A stretch of 64,000 nucleotides of DNA from Viola odorata (lineage: Eukaryota > Streptophyta > Magnoliopsida > Malpighiales > Violaceae): positions 78,637,352 through 78,701,351 of the forward strand of contig OY829537.1 of NCBI GenBank assembly GCA_963691705.1, written 5' to 3'. The notes beneath the pieces are model-generated. The model did no database searches and was not told the DNA's origin. It saw nothing but the letters and a program-made list of their open reading frames with translations. The translations under genes and the position numbers were made by a program. Below, piece by piece: positions 47,836-59,145 of the stretch (position 1 is its first letter; every line of letters begins with the position of its first letter).

Positions 47836-49067
47836 TTCCCTCCCCCTTGAAGAGGATTCGCCCTCGAATCCATTCCAGCAACAGCCTTTCCAGTACCAGC
47901 ATCAGCAGGATCCTCGATATCATCACCTACATCAAACAATGCTAAGTCAGAAACGTTGAAAGTGGCACTCACAGAACCATACTCACCTGGTAAGGCAAGC
48001 TTGTAGGCATTATTATTGATCTTCTCGATGATCTGGAATGGACCGTCGCCCCTATCAGAAAACTTGCCACGGCGTTGGGTTGGAAACCGTTCCCTACGTA
48101 AGTGTAGCCATACCTAATCACCCATATTGAAGGATACCGTCTTCCGTCCTTCATTTTTCTGGGTCGCCAACTTCTCATTCATTCGCTCTATGTTGCGCTT
48201 GGCCTTCTCATGTAACTTCTTCACCAGTTCTGCTTTCTTCGCTCCATCTAAGCTAGAGACATCACTTACAGGCAAAGGAATCAAATCCAAATGAGTCATA
48301 GGATTAAAGCCATACACGAGTTCAAAAGGGGAATAATGAGTAGCAGAATGAATGGAACGGTTGTAAGCAAATTCAATAAATGGTAGACACTCTACCCATG
48401 TGGACACATGCTTACGGACCAATGTTCGCAATAGAGAACCCAAGGTTCGGTTCACTACCTCTGTTTGACCGTCAGTTTGAGGATGATAAGAAGTAGAATA
48501 AAGTAATTTTGTACCAAGTCTCTTCCACAAAACACGCCAAAAATGACTCAAAAATTTACTATCCCTATCACTGATAATAGATAACGATATGCTATGCAAA
48601 CGCACAACTTCTTTAAAGAACAAATCAGCAATAGCAGTAGCATCATGAGTAGTAGCACATGGACTAAAATGGGCCATCTTAGAAAATCGATCCACGACTA
48701 CAAAAATACTATCCTTCCCATGACTAGATTTAGGTAAGCCTACAACAAAGTCCATGGACAGATCGGTCCAAGGATGGGAAGGGACAGGTAAAGGTATGTA
48801 TTCGCCATGACTGGTCACTTTAGATTTGGCCTTTCGGCACACTAAACACCTAGCAACTACGCGGACCACGTCGCATTTCATATGGGGCCAATAAAAGTGG
48901 TCTTTCAGCACATCAAGAGTCTTGGTCACACCAAAGTGACCCATTAAACCACCACAATGTGACTCTTGCACAAATAATTCTCTTAAGGAACATACAGGCA
49001 CACACAATCGCTTGCGTTTAAACAAATAACCCTCATGCTTATGAAATTCAGATCCAGAACGAGTCAT
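47781..49067 (-). pseudogene. pol: CRM2 integrase and pol tail
   Basis: Zinc domain ([29 protein letters not shown]), Asp in [10 protein letters not shown], Asp in [13 protein letters not shown], Glu in [14 protein letters not shown] near 48112 breaks the frame at GD stop VWLHL. A frame change follows near 47970, then ATFNVSDLALFDVGDD and a tail ending NGPMTRARSKEL, the CRM-like motif, at 47781. The last 18 codons lie in the LTR. Confidence 0.88.
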
Positions 49068-49082
49068 GCATGTGTTATATAT

Positions 49083-49781
49083 CTAGCCAAAATCAACATC
49101 AATGGGGTATAGTTCAATAATGTGTGCAAATCCCAGTAACTTAGCGCTAAGAGAGGAGAGAAGTACATACCTCCGCGACAATGCATCAGCCACCACATTT
49201 TCCTTACCTTGCTTGTATTGGATATGATATGGGAATGGCTCGATGAATTCCATCCATGTCGCTTGGCGCCGATTCAGCTTTCCTTGCCCCTTGAGATACT
49301 TCATGCTCAGGTGATCTGTGTGGACAATGAACTCCCGCGGCATTAGGTAATGCTGCCAAACTTCGAATGCTCGCACAAGAGCGTAGAGTTCCTTATCATA
49401 AGTTGGGTACCGAAGTTGGGCATCCTTCAGCTTTTCACTGAAATATGCTACTGGGCGCTTCTCCTGCATCAGAACAGCACCAATCCCTATCCCACTTGCA
49501 TCGCACTCCACCTCAAATGCCTTGTCAAAGTCTGGTAAGGCCAAGACTGGCGCCGAAGACAAACGATCCTTAAGTGTCTAGAATGCCTCCTCCTACGGTT
49601 TCTCCCACCTGAAAGTCACATTCTTTTTGGTTAGCTCATTTAAAGGGGCAGCTAAAGTACTAAAATCTTTAACAAACCGCCTATAAAAACTCATAAGGCC
49701 ATGAAATGAGCGCACGTCGCTTGCGTTCTTCGGGGTTGGCCATTCCTTGATTGCCTTGATTTTCTCCTCGTCAACCTTCAC
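49083..49781 (-). pseudogene. pol: CRM2 RT thumb/connection and RNase H
   Basis: [19 protein letters not shown], then after two TAG codons near 49575-49595 the RNase [62 protein letters not shown] stop at 49083 separates it from integrase. Confidence 0.85.
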
Positions 49782-49817
49782 ACCGGCTACACTGACAATG
49801 AAACCAAGAAAACTAAC

Positions 49818-51455
49818 TTATTCCAACGCAAAGGAACACTTAGAGAGTTTAGCATACAATTGTTGTTCCCGCAGTGTAGTAAAAATAGCTCTAAGATGTG
49901 AAACATGTTCATCAATGGATTTGCTATAAACTAATATATCATCAAAGTAAACCACAACAAATTTACCAATAAAGTGCCTAAGAACATGATTCATTAGCCT
50001 CATGAAGGTACTAGGGGCGTTGGTCAGTCCAAAAGGCATGACCATCCACTCATAAAGACCATACTTTGTTTTAAAAGTTGTTTTCCATTCATCACCCTCT
50101 TTCATACGAATTTGATGATAACCACTCATTAAGTCTATCTTAGAAAAAACTTGGCTACCACTCAATTCATCTAACATATCATCTAAATGAGGTATAGGGT
50201 GTCGATACTTTACAGTGATTTTATTGATGGCGCGACAGTCAACACACATGCGCCATGTTCCGTCCTTCTTGGGAACCAAGATCACCGGAACGGCACAAGG
50301 CGATATGCTCTCCCTCACATAGCCACGGCTCAGCAACTCATCAACTTGCCTCTGCAATTCTTTGGTCTCCTCAGGATTACTCCTATACGTCGGTCTGTTT
50401 GGAATTGATGAACCCGGGATGAAATCGATCTGGTGCTCAATCCCGCGAATAGGTGGCAGCCTTGGAGGCATCTCATCAGGCATCACATCCTTGAATTCCT
50501 GTAAAAGATCAGCAATACCAGCATGCATAGAACTCATAGGGTCGGGGTTAGAAGAGGTTAGGCAAAATGATTTAAAACGAAGAAGAATCAGTGGGTGGCT
50601 TATGCCAAAACTAGATTTTTGTAACAGCAAAGCTTGCCTCACTTCTCTCCCTTTGGCGAATATATTTAATTTCTTTTTCTCACTTTCGCCCACTCTCGCA
50701 TGCTCTCTGTTTTCATGCGGGCTATTTTGCTCACTTGCACTCTTCCCATGCTCTCTGTTTTCATGGGGGCTGTTTTTCACACAATTTCTTTTCCCATGCT
50801 CACTTTTTTCATGAGGGTTGTTTTGCTCTCTCTTACTCTCTTTCTTTTCAACACTCAACCCTCCTTTTTCTCTCTCGATTTTCCTTTGAATCTCAAACTC
50901 AGCATAGGACTTGATCAACCACTGTTGATCCTGAAAAACTTCCATCGGTGTCAATGGTGCAAGAGTAAACTTCCTTCCATCCTTTACCAGTTTGTACCGA
51001 TTGGTCCTCCCTTCGTGATTGGCCTCCCTATCAAATTGCCATGGTCGCCCAAGTAACACATGACTTGACTGCATAGGCACAACATCACAAAGAATTTCGT
51101 CCTTGTACTTTCCAATGGAGAATGAAACTAACACTTGTGCTGTCACTTTTAATTCACTACCGTCGTTCATCCACTGTAAGGAATATGGCTTCGGATGCCT
51201 CACGGTTGGCAGCCCCAACTTATGCACCAATAAAGTACTAGCACAGTTCGTACAACTACCATTATCAATGATCAAGGAACATACCTTCTTATTGATCCAG
51301 CAGCGAGCGTGAAAGAGGTTCTCCCTTTGTTCCTCTTCACATATCTCGGCCTTGAGTTGAGCGTTGAGATTGCGCCTAACCACTAGATTTACATTATAAC
51401 TGCCGACCTTCTGCTCCCCATCATCGGAACTGTCCCCTTCAGCTTCTTCATCCAC
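49818..51455 (-). pseudogene. pol: CRM2 protease and reverse transcriptase
   Basis: Protease: SLIIDNGSCTNCAS (Asp-Asn-Gly) and HVLLGRPWQFD. A linker has three repeats of an NSPHENREHGK-like unit (50697-50826). RT: ILVPKKDGTWRMCVDCRAIN, FSKIDLMSGYHQIR, MPFGLTNAPSTFMRLMN, VVVYFDDILVYS (intact catalytic pair). It ends at a TAA (CAA-type codon) at 49818 before the thumb. Confidence 0.9.
50697..50826 (-). repeat. Coding tandem repeat in the CRM2 protease-RT linker
   Basis: Three units of about 48 bases encoding NNPHEKSEHGK, NSPHENREHGK and NSPHENREHARV. Lies between the protease and RT domains in a charged linker. Confidence 0.7.
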
Positions 51456-51529
51456 ATAACCAGAATCATCACACTCTTGGTCATCGTCTGAATCTAGATC
51501 CCCATTATCACGTATAAGTAAAATTCACC

Positions 51530-52741
51530 TATTAGGACAATCAGCTTGCCTATGACCCCTTCCTTGACACTTGAAGCAGATTATATCCCTACTCGGAACT
51601 CGATTGGTTGCAGTAGAGGAATTATTACCATTGTTCCGAGAAGGTGGTGGGGTGGTGCCCTTCGTTGTGAGTCTTGTGCACCCTTACTACTCTTCTCCCA
51701 TGGCTTCCATGGTGTAGTCTTCCCACTAGTTGTAGAGGAACTAGTAAAAGAATATTTCTTCTTCCGTTGTTTCTCAATCTTGATAGCCATGTGTAACATC
51801 TCTCGAAGGTTGGTGTAATAGGTCAGCTCCAAAGTATTGGCGATCTCCTGATTGAGACCACCCAAAAATCTCACCATTCTCGCCTCAACACTCTCGAGCA
51901 CCCGCGCTCTAGCCAGCGTTATTTCCATCTCATTGAAGTACTCACTGACACTCCTACTCCCTTGAGTCATAGACTGTAATCTCTGGTGGAGGTCACGCTG
52001 AAAATAATCGGGCACAAACCGCTCCTTCATCAATGCCTTCATATCCTCCCAGGTAACCACGGGGCCAGCTCTAAGGCGGATACGTTCTTGATTAATTTGA
52101 TCCCACCAATGGACTGCATAATCACTAAACTCAACCGCTACCAACTTCACTTTCTTATCCTCCGAATAATTATGGCAAAGAAAAATAGCTTCCACCTTCC
52201 GCTCCCACTTAAGGTATGCATCGGGGTCATCCTTTCCGTCGAAGGGTGGAATCTTCAGTTTAATACCACTCAGATTGGAGTCGACTTGCTCTTCCATCCT
52301 AGGCTGCCGCTCATTAGTTCATGCACGCCTATCATTATCATGCTCATCAACCTCACGCTCATCGTGCCACTGATCATGGAATGCTTGGTGTTCCTCGGAG
52401 TTAGCATTCCTATGGTTATTGCACAAATGCATGCGCCGCCGCTCAGTATTGTGTAGTATGGGGCCTGTAACAAACCGAGCGTCATCATCTTCCCCTCCAC
52501 CAACATACCCATCTGGTAGGCCTCCAAACAAACCCCGGTTGTCTCCTCCTCCCCGAGGTTTATCATACATATGCCCGGCGTTCTCCGGATTGAGGTTCTG
52601 AGTAAAACGTGGGGTAGCTACCTCTTCTTTCTTGTTTGAAGACTCATTCATGTTAGTCTCTAAAGCAGCAAACCTTGTCGTAAGATCCTTGAGAACAGTG
52701 AGAATGTCTATGTTTTCGACTCCCTCCGTTCCTCCTGACAT
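51530..52741 (-). pseudogene. gag: CRM2 gag, one stop and one frameshift
   Basis: The ATG is at 52739-52741 (MSGGTEGVENIDILTVL), parallel to MSG of CRM1b. Gag domain: IPPFDGKDDPDAYLKWERKV, VHWWDQINQERIRL, FVPDYFQRDLHQRLQSMTQG, VSEYFNEMEITLAR. TGA at 52319-52321 (CGA-type codon). Zinc knuckle CFKCQGRGHRQADC near 51550 is in another frame because of a small indel near 51620. A TTTCAG sequence lies just before the ATG. Confidence 0.88.
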
Positions 52742-53494
52742 CCTGAAACTCACAACACGAACAACAACATAAAATTGCACTAACCTAGCACTCCCTCACG
52801 TGTTTATTCTCGTGTTTAGACTCTCTATTGATCTCACCAAAAGCACTCAAATAAGTTCTCAATTGTCCCTGCGCAAACGTTAGTTGATTCAAGAATTCCA
52901 AAGAATAAGCTTCCAAGAAGACTCTCAAGGACAACTAGCTTCGAAACAATTTTTGATGTAAAATAATTGAATAGTTGCAACAAGCAATCAACTAGACAAG
53001 TATCTTACTGGAGTAGCAATTAATGAATAGGAATCAAAGGAAAGCTCAATTATCGCGGAAAGGGCTCAAGCAATTCCAAATCGTGAATGAATTGTGTGCA
53101 CGATTTTAAAGCTCACAACTTACAACTTCAATAACTCTCACTTCTAGCCACCAAATCCAATGATTCTTTTTGCAATAACTTCACAAAACTCTGGAGTAAT
53201 TCTCTCTTTTCTTTTATTTTTTTTTTTTTTTTTATTCTTGATTCTAGTAACAACGAATTTAAACTAGTAATAGGAAGAACTCCTCTTTTTTTTTTTTTTT
53301 GACTCTAATAACAAATGAAATTAAAATGGCAAATAATGCAAACTCATTTTTTTTTTGACAGAGATTAACGACACACAAACCAAACTAACACAAGGGACAC
53401 AAGGAGATTGATTTTAGATTGGAGTAGAAAGAGAATCAATCTCAACAAGGAAAACTGTAAACGTAACGATAGATACCAAACCTGAGAACGCCTT
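52742..53494 (-). other. CRM2 5' leader
   Basis: Noncoding, between primer site and gag. A motif at 52791-52818 (minus: TAAACACGAGAATAAACACG then TGAGGGAG) recurs in the CRM1b leader. It ends GTTTCAG before the gag ATG, a possible splice acceptor. Three A runs on minus (plus T runs at about 53217-53232, 53286-53300 and 53346-53355). Confidence 0.6.
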
Positions 53495-53506
53495 GCTCCG
53501 CTACCA
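53495..53506 (-). promoter_or_regulatory. Primer binding site of CRM2
   Basis: On minus, TGGTAGCGGAGC two bases after the LTR. It matches the initiator tRNA-Met site TGGTATCAGAGC at 10 of 12 positions and equals the CRM1b site. Confidence 0.8.
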
Positions 53507-53508
53507 AC

Positions 53509-54407
53509 TGATACGATCCTAGTTGCGTAGGATGCGTAACGAATAATTCCCGATCTAGTTCTAGGCTTGGATTTCTATTCGGAAGAATGATAACTCAATA
53601 CGACTGTTTAACCCTGCTAATATCCATGTATTAGCCAACCTAAACTTATCGAATGAGGTTCTTGAAACGATCTCTAACCCTGCTAATATCTTGTATTAGC
53701 CAAACTAGAGCTACGAATCAATAGAATGGATTTTCGGGTTTTACTTGCTATCCTAATCGAGTATCCGGGCTCAATGAGGGACAAGGTTCGCGAAGAAAAA
53801 TTGAGAAAACTCTCTGGTTTTTATTTCAAGATAACCTAAATAATAATGAAGAGGGTGGCTCCTTTAAATAGGAGAAACCCTAAAATCCTTACAGTAAGAA
53901 TCCTTTCCTTAAATTACTACTAATTAGCTATTTAAACTAATTAAAAAAATAATTAATTCAATAACCAAATAAATCCATAAATAGAAAAGTCAGCCAAATA
54001 AAAGAAAGTCAAAGGTTTCTTTTACTTTGGCGCAAAACTGGGCAGCACGGACGTAAGTACGTCAGGAAGGCGACGTAATTACGTCGGGAACGAAGCAGAC
54101 CTTGTCTGCCCCTTCTGTTTGTGACGTAATTACGTCATGGGGCTGACGTAATTACGCCGGCATCGAGGCTGGCGGCTCGCGTCCTTCTGTTTGTGGCGTA
54201 ATTACGCCGGGATAGGGCGCAATTACGCCGGAAGCAGCAAGTAGGGTGACTTATCGCGGGCTCTTCTCGCGAAGCACGGCTTCTTCGATGCTTGTCTCGC
54301 ACTGTAACTCCTTATAGATAATCTGAGAGAGTCTCGCCTGCAACTCCTTGCTCCTAGCTCGAGTCATTGGACCATTCGGTGGTAAAGGTATGTGTGGATT
54401 CGCATCA
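53509..54407 (-). repeat. 5' LTR of CRM2 (899 bp)
   Basis: Same ends as 46973-47835. It has one extra palindrome unit and a 14-base insertion near 54383. Confidence 0.93.
54051..54233 (-). repeat. Palindromes in the CRM2 5' LTR (six units)
   Basis: GACGTAATTACGTC-type units as in the other LTR, with a sixth (GCGCAATTACGCC) absent from the 3' LTR. The first unit has one mismatch (GACGTAAGTACGTC). Confidence 0.85.
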
Positions 54408-54412
54408 GTATG

Positions 54413-55507
54413 CGCATGAGATTCTTGATGATACTTCTGGCCACCCCTTTAGCTTGCGCATAAGTTCAACCGACATGTGAAGCCCCCCTTGGAATCCTAT
54501 GACGGCACTAGAGATCCTATTTCTCACTTAACAAGGTGAAAGACTTTGTACAATTTCATACCCACAACGATGCTGCTTTGTGTCAGATATTTGTAATGAC
54601 CCTGTCTGGGGTAGCGCGCTTATGGTTTGAAGGTCTTCCGGCTGGGCCTATTGACAGCTTTTCACAGTTGGAATCTAAATTCAGGAGTCGATTCAGTACT
54701 ACAGTCCGTATTAGGAAGTCTGCTGCGACCTTGTTTGATCTACACAGAAGACCTCAGGAATCCTTGAGGAGTTTCCTCCATTATTTCGACACCGAGATGT
54801 CACTAACGCCAGGAGTGACGGTTGACTTCGCCATTGAAGCTTTAAAGCGAAACTGTTGCTATGGAAAACTTAGAGATGCTTTAATGGTGGACCCTCTCGC
54901 AACCTTAGATGCGTTAAGACTAAAAGCCCACAAATATGCGAGGATGGAGGAAGAAAAGAATAGGGACATGCTTCGAAACGTACTGCTAGCCATGCCTCCA
55001 GTCCATAATGCTCCCATGTCGACCACTTCTGAAGATCGGTTCATTGATGATTACGCTCAGCGAAAGGATCACATTCCCAGGACATCTAACCGGAGAAGAG
55101 GCAACTCCTCAAAGGGAAAGTCTGGTGACTCCTCAGCCCAGCGGCAGGGTGATCCTCCTAAGGGATGAGTTTATGACTAAGATCTTCCTTCCTTCATTCT
55201 ACCCAGAGCAGAAATACTAGCAATAGTGGAGTAGTGAAACCTGCCCATCCATTATCCTACCCCTGTAAGACCGGGGGTAACCCCGGGGAGAAGAGAAAAT
55301 GCTTATTGCAAATTTCACAAAGTTAAAGGACACTCTACCGAGGCGTGTAGAGAACTCAAATCGGCAATAGAGCGCCTGGTTGAAGAAGGCTATCTAGGAG
55401 AATTCGCTGTGAAAAACACGAGAAGAAGCCAAGAGTAACCCAACAAACAAAGTAGCCGATGGCAGAGCGACACCTTCCCGCCCCACAGGCCACGACACTG
55501 GTCCTAC
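54413..55507 (+). pseudogene. gag: gag of element C, C-terminal part
   Basis: After the CRM2 target duplication the gag resumes (EILDDTSGHPFS in a shifted frame), then DFVQFHTHNDAALCQIFVMT, ARLWFEGLPAGPIDSF and RFSTTVRIRKSAATLFD open to 55168. The zinc-knuckle-like YCKFHKVKGHSTEACREL near 55298-55350 is in another frame. Several small indels. Confidence 0.85.
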
Positions 55508-56268
55508 ATGAGGGGCCGGGAAATGCTCACGATTGATGATGAGGACGTCCCCATCATTAACATCATTGCTGGGGGCACGCCTTACCTGGATGAATCTGCG
55601 CAGTCGGCACCCACAGCAGGGGATAAGCAGAAGCGTGCCGACGTGTCAATCAAAAGTGAGGCAATAAGTGCCCTTGATCGCATGATATTATCCTTTTCTG
55701 AAGAAGACGAGAAGGGCGTGGTATATCCACACAATGATGCGTTAGTAGTTACACCCATTATCGCTAGCCATGGAGTTAGAAGGACTCTGGTTGACAATGA
55801 AAGCGCCGTAAACTTGTTTCACTGGAAGCTTACAATCTCATGAAGCGTCCTGACAACGAGCTTACGCCCTGCAAAAAACCCATTATCGGGGTAGACGGAG
55901 TCCCCATCCCGGTGACTGGAGTAACCATCTTACCGGTATATTTCAAGGAAGATACCTCCAAACGGTCAGAGGAACTTTTATTCTTGGTGGTGGATCTAAA
56001 TCTGCCTTATAACGCCATATTGGGGCGACCATTCCTCAACCGTTTCGGACCAGCAATATCTCAAAAACATCTGAGGTTGAAATATCCTTCCTGGGATGGT
56101 GTGGTCTCAATCCAGGGTAATCAGAAGTTAGCGGCTAAATGCTACCTGCTTATGACTCAGAAGAGTTGTGATAGGTACGTGTGTGTGACAGTGGATCCGT
56201 ATGGGCAAAATGAGGAGAAACGCACTCAGCCGTGGATAAAATGGTTCACGTCCCCGTTGACGGGGTAG
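55508..56268 (+). pseudogene. pol: Protease region of element C
   Basis: IINIIAGGTPYLDES, RMILSFSEEDEKGVVYPHND and VDNESAVNLF, the protease active site with Gly changed to Glu (B: VDNGSAVNLF). A frameshift near 55825 is followed by LPYNAILGRPFLNRFGPAIS. Gly-to-Glu at DNG would be expected to kill the enzyme. Confidence 0.82.
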
Positions 56269-57218
56269 ATGGGGCTTTATTCCTCGTTAGCGATAACCTC
56301 AGCTCCAAGGAAAACCTCCAGTTATCCCAGTTATTAAATAAATGCAAAGGGGAGTTTGCGTGGAAACCCTCTGACATGCCTGGTATCTCGCGGGAGATAG
56401 CAGAACATCGACTTAATGTCTACCCTGACGCAAAACCGGTTCAACAGAAATGACGTGCTTTCTCTACCGAAAAGGCGACCACTGTTGACAAAGAAGTAGC
56501 GAAACTTCTCGAAGCTGGCTTTTTTTGAGAAGTACAATATCCTACCTGGTTGGCTAACCCTGTCCTGGTTCCCAAGCCCAGTGGAGAGTGGCGTATGTGC
56601 ATTGACTTCACAGACTTGAATGACGCATGTCCCAAAGATTGTTACCCACTTCCTCGAATTGATCAGCTAGTTGATCAGGCTGTCGGGTACGCCTATTTGA
56701 GCTCGCTAGATGCCAACTCGGGGTATCACAAAATCCCCATGGCCAGGGAGGATGAAGAGAAAACTGCTTTCATTACTCCGAAAGCCACTTATTGTTACAC
56801 GGCGATGCCTTTTGGGTTGAAAAATGTTGGGGTCACCTTCCAGCGAATGGCGAACCAGGTCTTCGAAAAACAAATCAGACGAAATATAGAGGCATATGTC
56901 GACGACATACTGATCAAAAGCCGGAGTTTCGAAGACCATCTGTCTGATCTGGCGGAAGTCTTCGAAGTAATGAAGCGATATCAAATGAAACTGAACCCTC
57001 GAAAGTGCATGTTTGCCTTTCAAACGGGCAAGTGTTTGGGTTACGTAGTCAGTCAAAAAGGTATTCAACCCAACCCATCAAAGATCAAAGCCATCCAAGA
57101 TATGGTATCTCCTCGAACTGTGAAGGAAATACAGAAGTTAACGGGGCGTGTTATCGCTCTGGGACGGTTTATCTCAGCAAGGCGAGACGTGTCTCCCTTT
57201 TTTCAAAATTATACGTAA
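56232..57218 (+). pseudogene. pol: Reverse transcriptase of element C
   Basis: A TGA near 56452 and a small frame change near 56527 precede the main block: NPVLVPKPSGEWRMCIDF, PLPRIDQLVDQAVGYAYL, CYTAMPFGLKNVGVTFQ, intact IEAYVDDILIKS, FLxYVVSQKGI-like region. A frameshift near 57185 leads into the RNase H frame. Confidence 0.87.
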
Positions 57219-58247
57219 GAAAGTCGTCTTCGGATGGACAACTGAATGCGAAGAGGCGTTTACAGGCCTAAAGGCCTATCTATCGTCCGACTTGGTATTG
57301 ACAAGACCAGAGCCTGGCGATATCTTGTACTTATATCTCAGGGTTGCTGACGAAGTGCTCAGTACGGTCCTTGTGCGAGATGACAATCACACGCACCGCC
57401 CTGTATACTTTGTGAGTCACATCTTGAAAGATGCTGAGCTGAGATACGCCCGTATTGAGAAAATAGCACTAGCATTGATACAAGCCACGCGGAAAATGAG
57501 TCGATATTTTCAAGCTCATACTGTCATCGTGCTAACAAACCAACCTTTAAAAAGGATATTTCGAAAGCCCGAATCCTCGGGTAGAATGTTGATTTGGGCT
57601 ATCGAGCTTGAACAATATGGTTTGCACTATAGATCCCGACCGTCTGTGAAGACTCAAATTCTAGCGGACTTTATCGCGGAATGCACCTTTACGCCAGATC
57701 CGATGAAGGAGTTGACTGAAAAGGAAAAACAAGAGCTGGACCTCCCCTTCCCTGAGACCTATACCGACCTGTGGGTCATTCACATGGACGGCGCCAAAAA
57801 TCAAGAGCTTGCCGGAGCCGGAATCTTCATGAGTGGGCCTCACGGCATCCATGTGCGATATGTCATCCGAATCTTGCAGTCGTTGTCCAATAACGCCACA
57901 GAATACGAAGCGCTGTTGGCCGGGCTCAGGATAGGGAAAAGCATCTCCATAAAAGGGATACATGACTTAGGGAGGCTGGGAGACCTACGACTGAAAGTCT
58001 GTGGAGACTCCAAGTTGATAATAGACCAAGTTTTGGGACACTCTCAGGCTAGGGAGCCCATCATGGTACAATACCTTGCCAAGGTAAAACGTGAGTTGAT
58101 AGAAATAAAGAAAAGTGGCATACAAGTCAGCTTCGAGCACATTCCTCGAGAGGATAACGCTGAAGCAGATAACCTCGCTAAACTCGTAGCAAACCCGGAA
58201 GCCTCCATACCAAAAGGGGTATACTACCGAGAAATACCCGTGCCTTC
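57148..58247 (+). pseudogene. pol: RNase H and archaeal-type RNase H of element C, truncated
   Basis: LYLRVADEVLSTVLVRDDN and RPVYFVSHILKDAELRY (first RNase H), then HMDGAKNQELAGAGIFM, NNATEYEALLAGLRIG, VCGDSKLIIDQVLG and EADNLAKLVA (second RNase H). It follows B up to YREIPVPS and stops at 58247, where an Athila-like LTR begins. Confidence 0.88.
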
Positions 58248-59145
58248 TGATTGACGTCTATTTCCATGCATTTTTACCATCTTAAACTATCTTGTTTATG
58301 GTGAAAATGGTGCCTTTCACGTCAATCTATCTACTTTTAAAGGAAATGAAGGAAATATCAACTTTCAGCACAAACTAGCAATCTCAGGCGCAGTCTTGCC
58401 TAAGACTGCCGACCTAAAGACGTGCAGAGCTAGGAGTCTTGGAACGCTATTGTTGGAGTGTGGATGACAGCTGGATTTGTGCTGGAGGAAATAAGAGAAA
58501 ATCTATCTCGGGAGCGAAAATCAGACAAATGACCAAACTTAGCTAAGACAAACCAATCTTAGCTAAGATTGGCAAGGTTGCCAAGAAACGTGATGAGATA
58601 GGAGTCACGGGATTTTGAGCTAAAAGAGTGGATTTGACAGCTAGAGACAGCTAGAGAAGATCAGACGTGATCCAAGATTGCATCCTTTAAGGATTATCCT
58701 CTATTTGAACAAATAAATCTATTTCTAGTTGTATTTTATTTTATTTCGAATTTGAATAATGTTATGTTTATCTTTTAGGAGTTTTGAATATGGAAAGGAA
58801 CGTAATTGGTGGGGACTCTAACCTTATTTAAGGTTAGGGAAGGCTGTCAATTACCAAGAGCTTCCATCTTCTTTTCTTCTGGTTCTTGTAAACACTTGCT
58901 GTGATAATTCCTTTGGAATATCGCATTTAATTCTATTTTCATGTTTATCAAATATTTCTTTATTTTCTTGATTATTATGTCTAGTAGCTAAACACCAAAT
59001 TCTTGGTAAGGGTTGAGTGAGTGTTCTTGTAAATCGTGAGACCGATCTGTTCCAATTATCTTCTCGTTCGTAATTGATTCAAGTTCTGTTTTAACAAATC
59101 AGTTCCCGTCTAGGCTAAGACTCGATCAATCTTAGGCAAGACGAC
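58248..59145 (+). repeat. Truncated Athila-like LTR of a sister family
   Basis: Begins TGATTGACGTCTATTTCC and shares order and blocks with the Athila LTR at 19021 (ATTTTTACCATCTT, CTAGTAGCTAAACACC, TTCTTGGTAAGGGTTGAG, TCGTGAGA). Its repeated word is CTTAGCTAAGA rather than CTTGGCCAAGA. It breaks off at about 59145, roughly 900 of an expected 1500 bases. No primer site follows. Confidence 0.7.

Larger units (their letters stand above)
46973..54407 (-). mobile_element. CRM-type chromovirus CRM2, complete, minus strand (7.4 kb)
   Basis: LTRs 46973-47835 and 53509-54407 are flanked by GTATG (46968-46972, 54408-54412). Genes read on minus: leader, gag, protease, RT, RNase H, integrase, with the pol tail running 55 bases into the 3' (left) LTR. 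The same primer site and leader motif occur in CRM1b. LTRs differ at about 25 of 860 sites by eye plus insertions of about 24 and 14 bases, so it is older than B. Several stops make it non-autonomous. Confidence 0.93.
45645..58247 (+). mobile_element. Tat-lineage element C, plus strand, interrupted by CRM2 and cut on the right
   Basis: 5' LTR, primer site, gag, protease, RT, RNase H and archaeal-type RNase H in order, homologous to A and B but in a third subfamily. CRM2 (46973-54407) interrupts gag. At 58248, inside the region corresponding to B residues SVPSFMEEQ, the sequence changes to an Athila-like LTR. Integrase, any antisense cassette and the 3' LTR are missing from the window. Confidence 0.9.

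Noticed and set aside
49747..52601. Plus-strand ORFs of 60-156 aa opposite CRM2 pol and gag
   Set aside because: They are shadows of the minus-strand coding frames; none has a promoter, conserved start or homologue.
58248..59145. 3' LTR of the Athila element that starts at 19021
   Set aside because: The repeated word and much of the sequence differ, and it begins inside element C coding sequence, so it is a separate insertion of a sister family.
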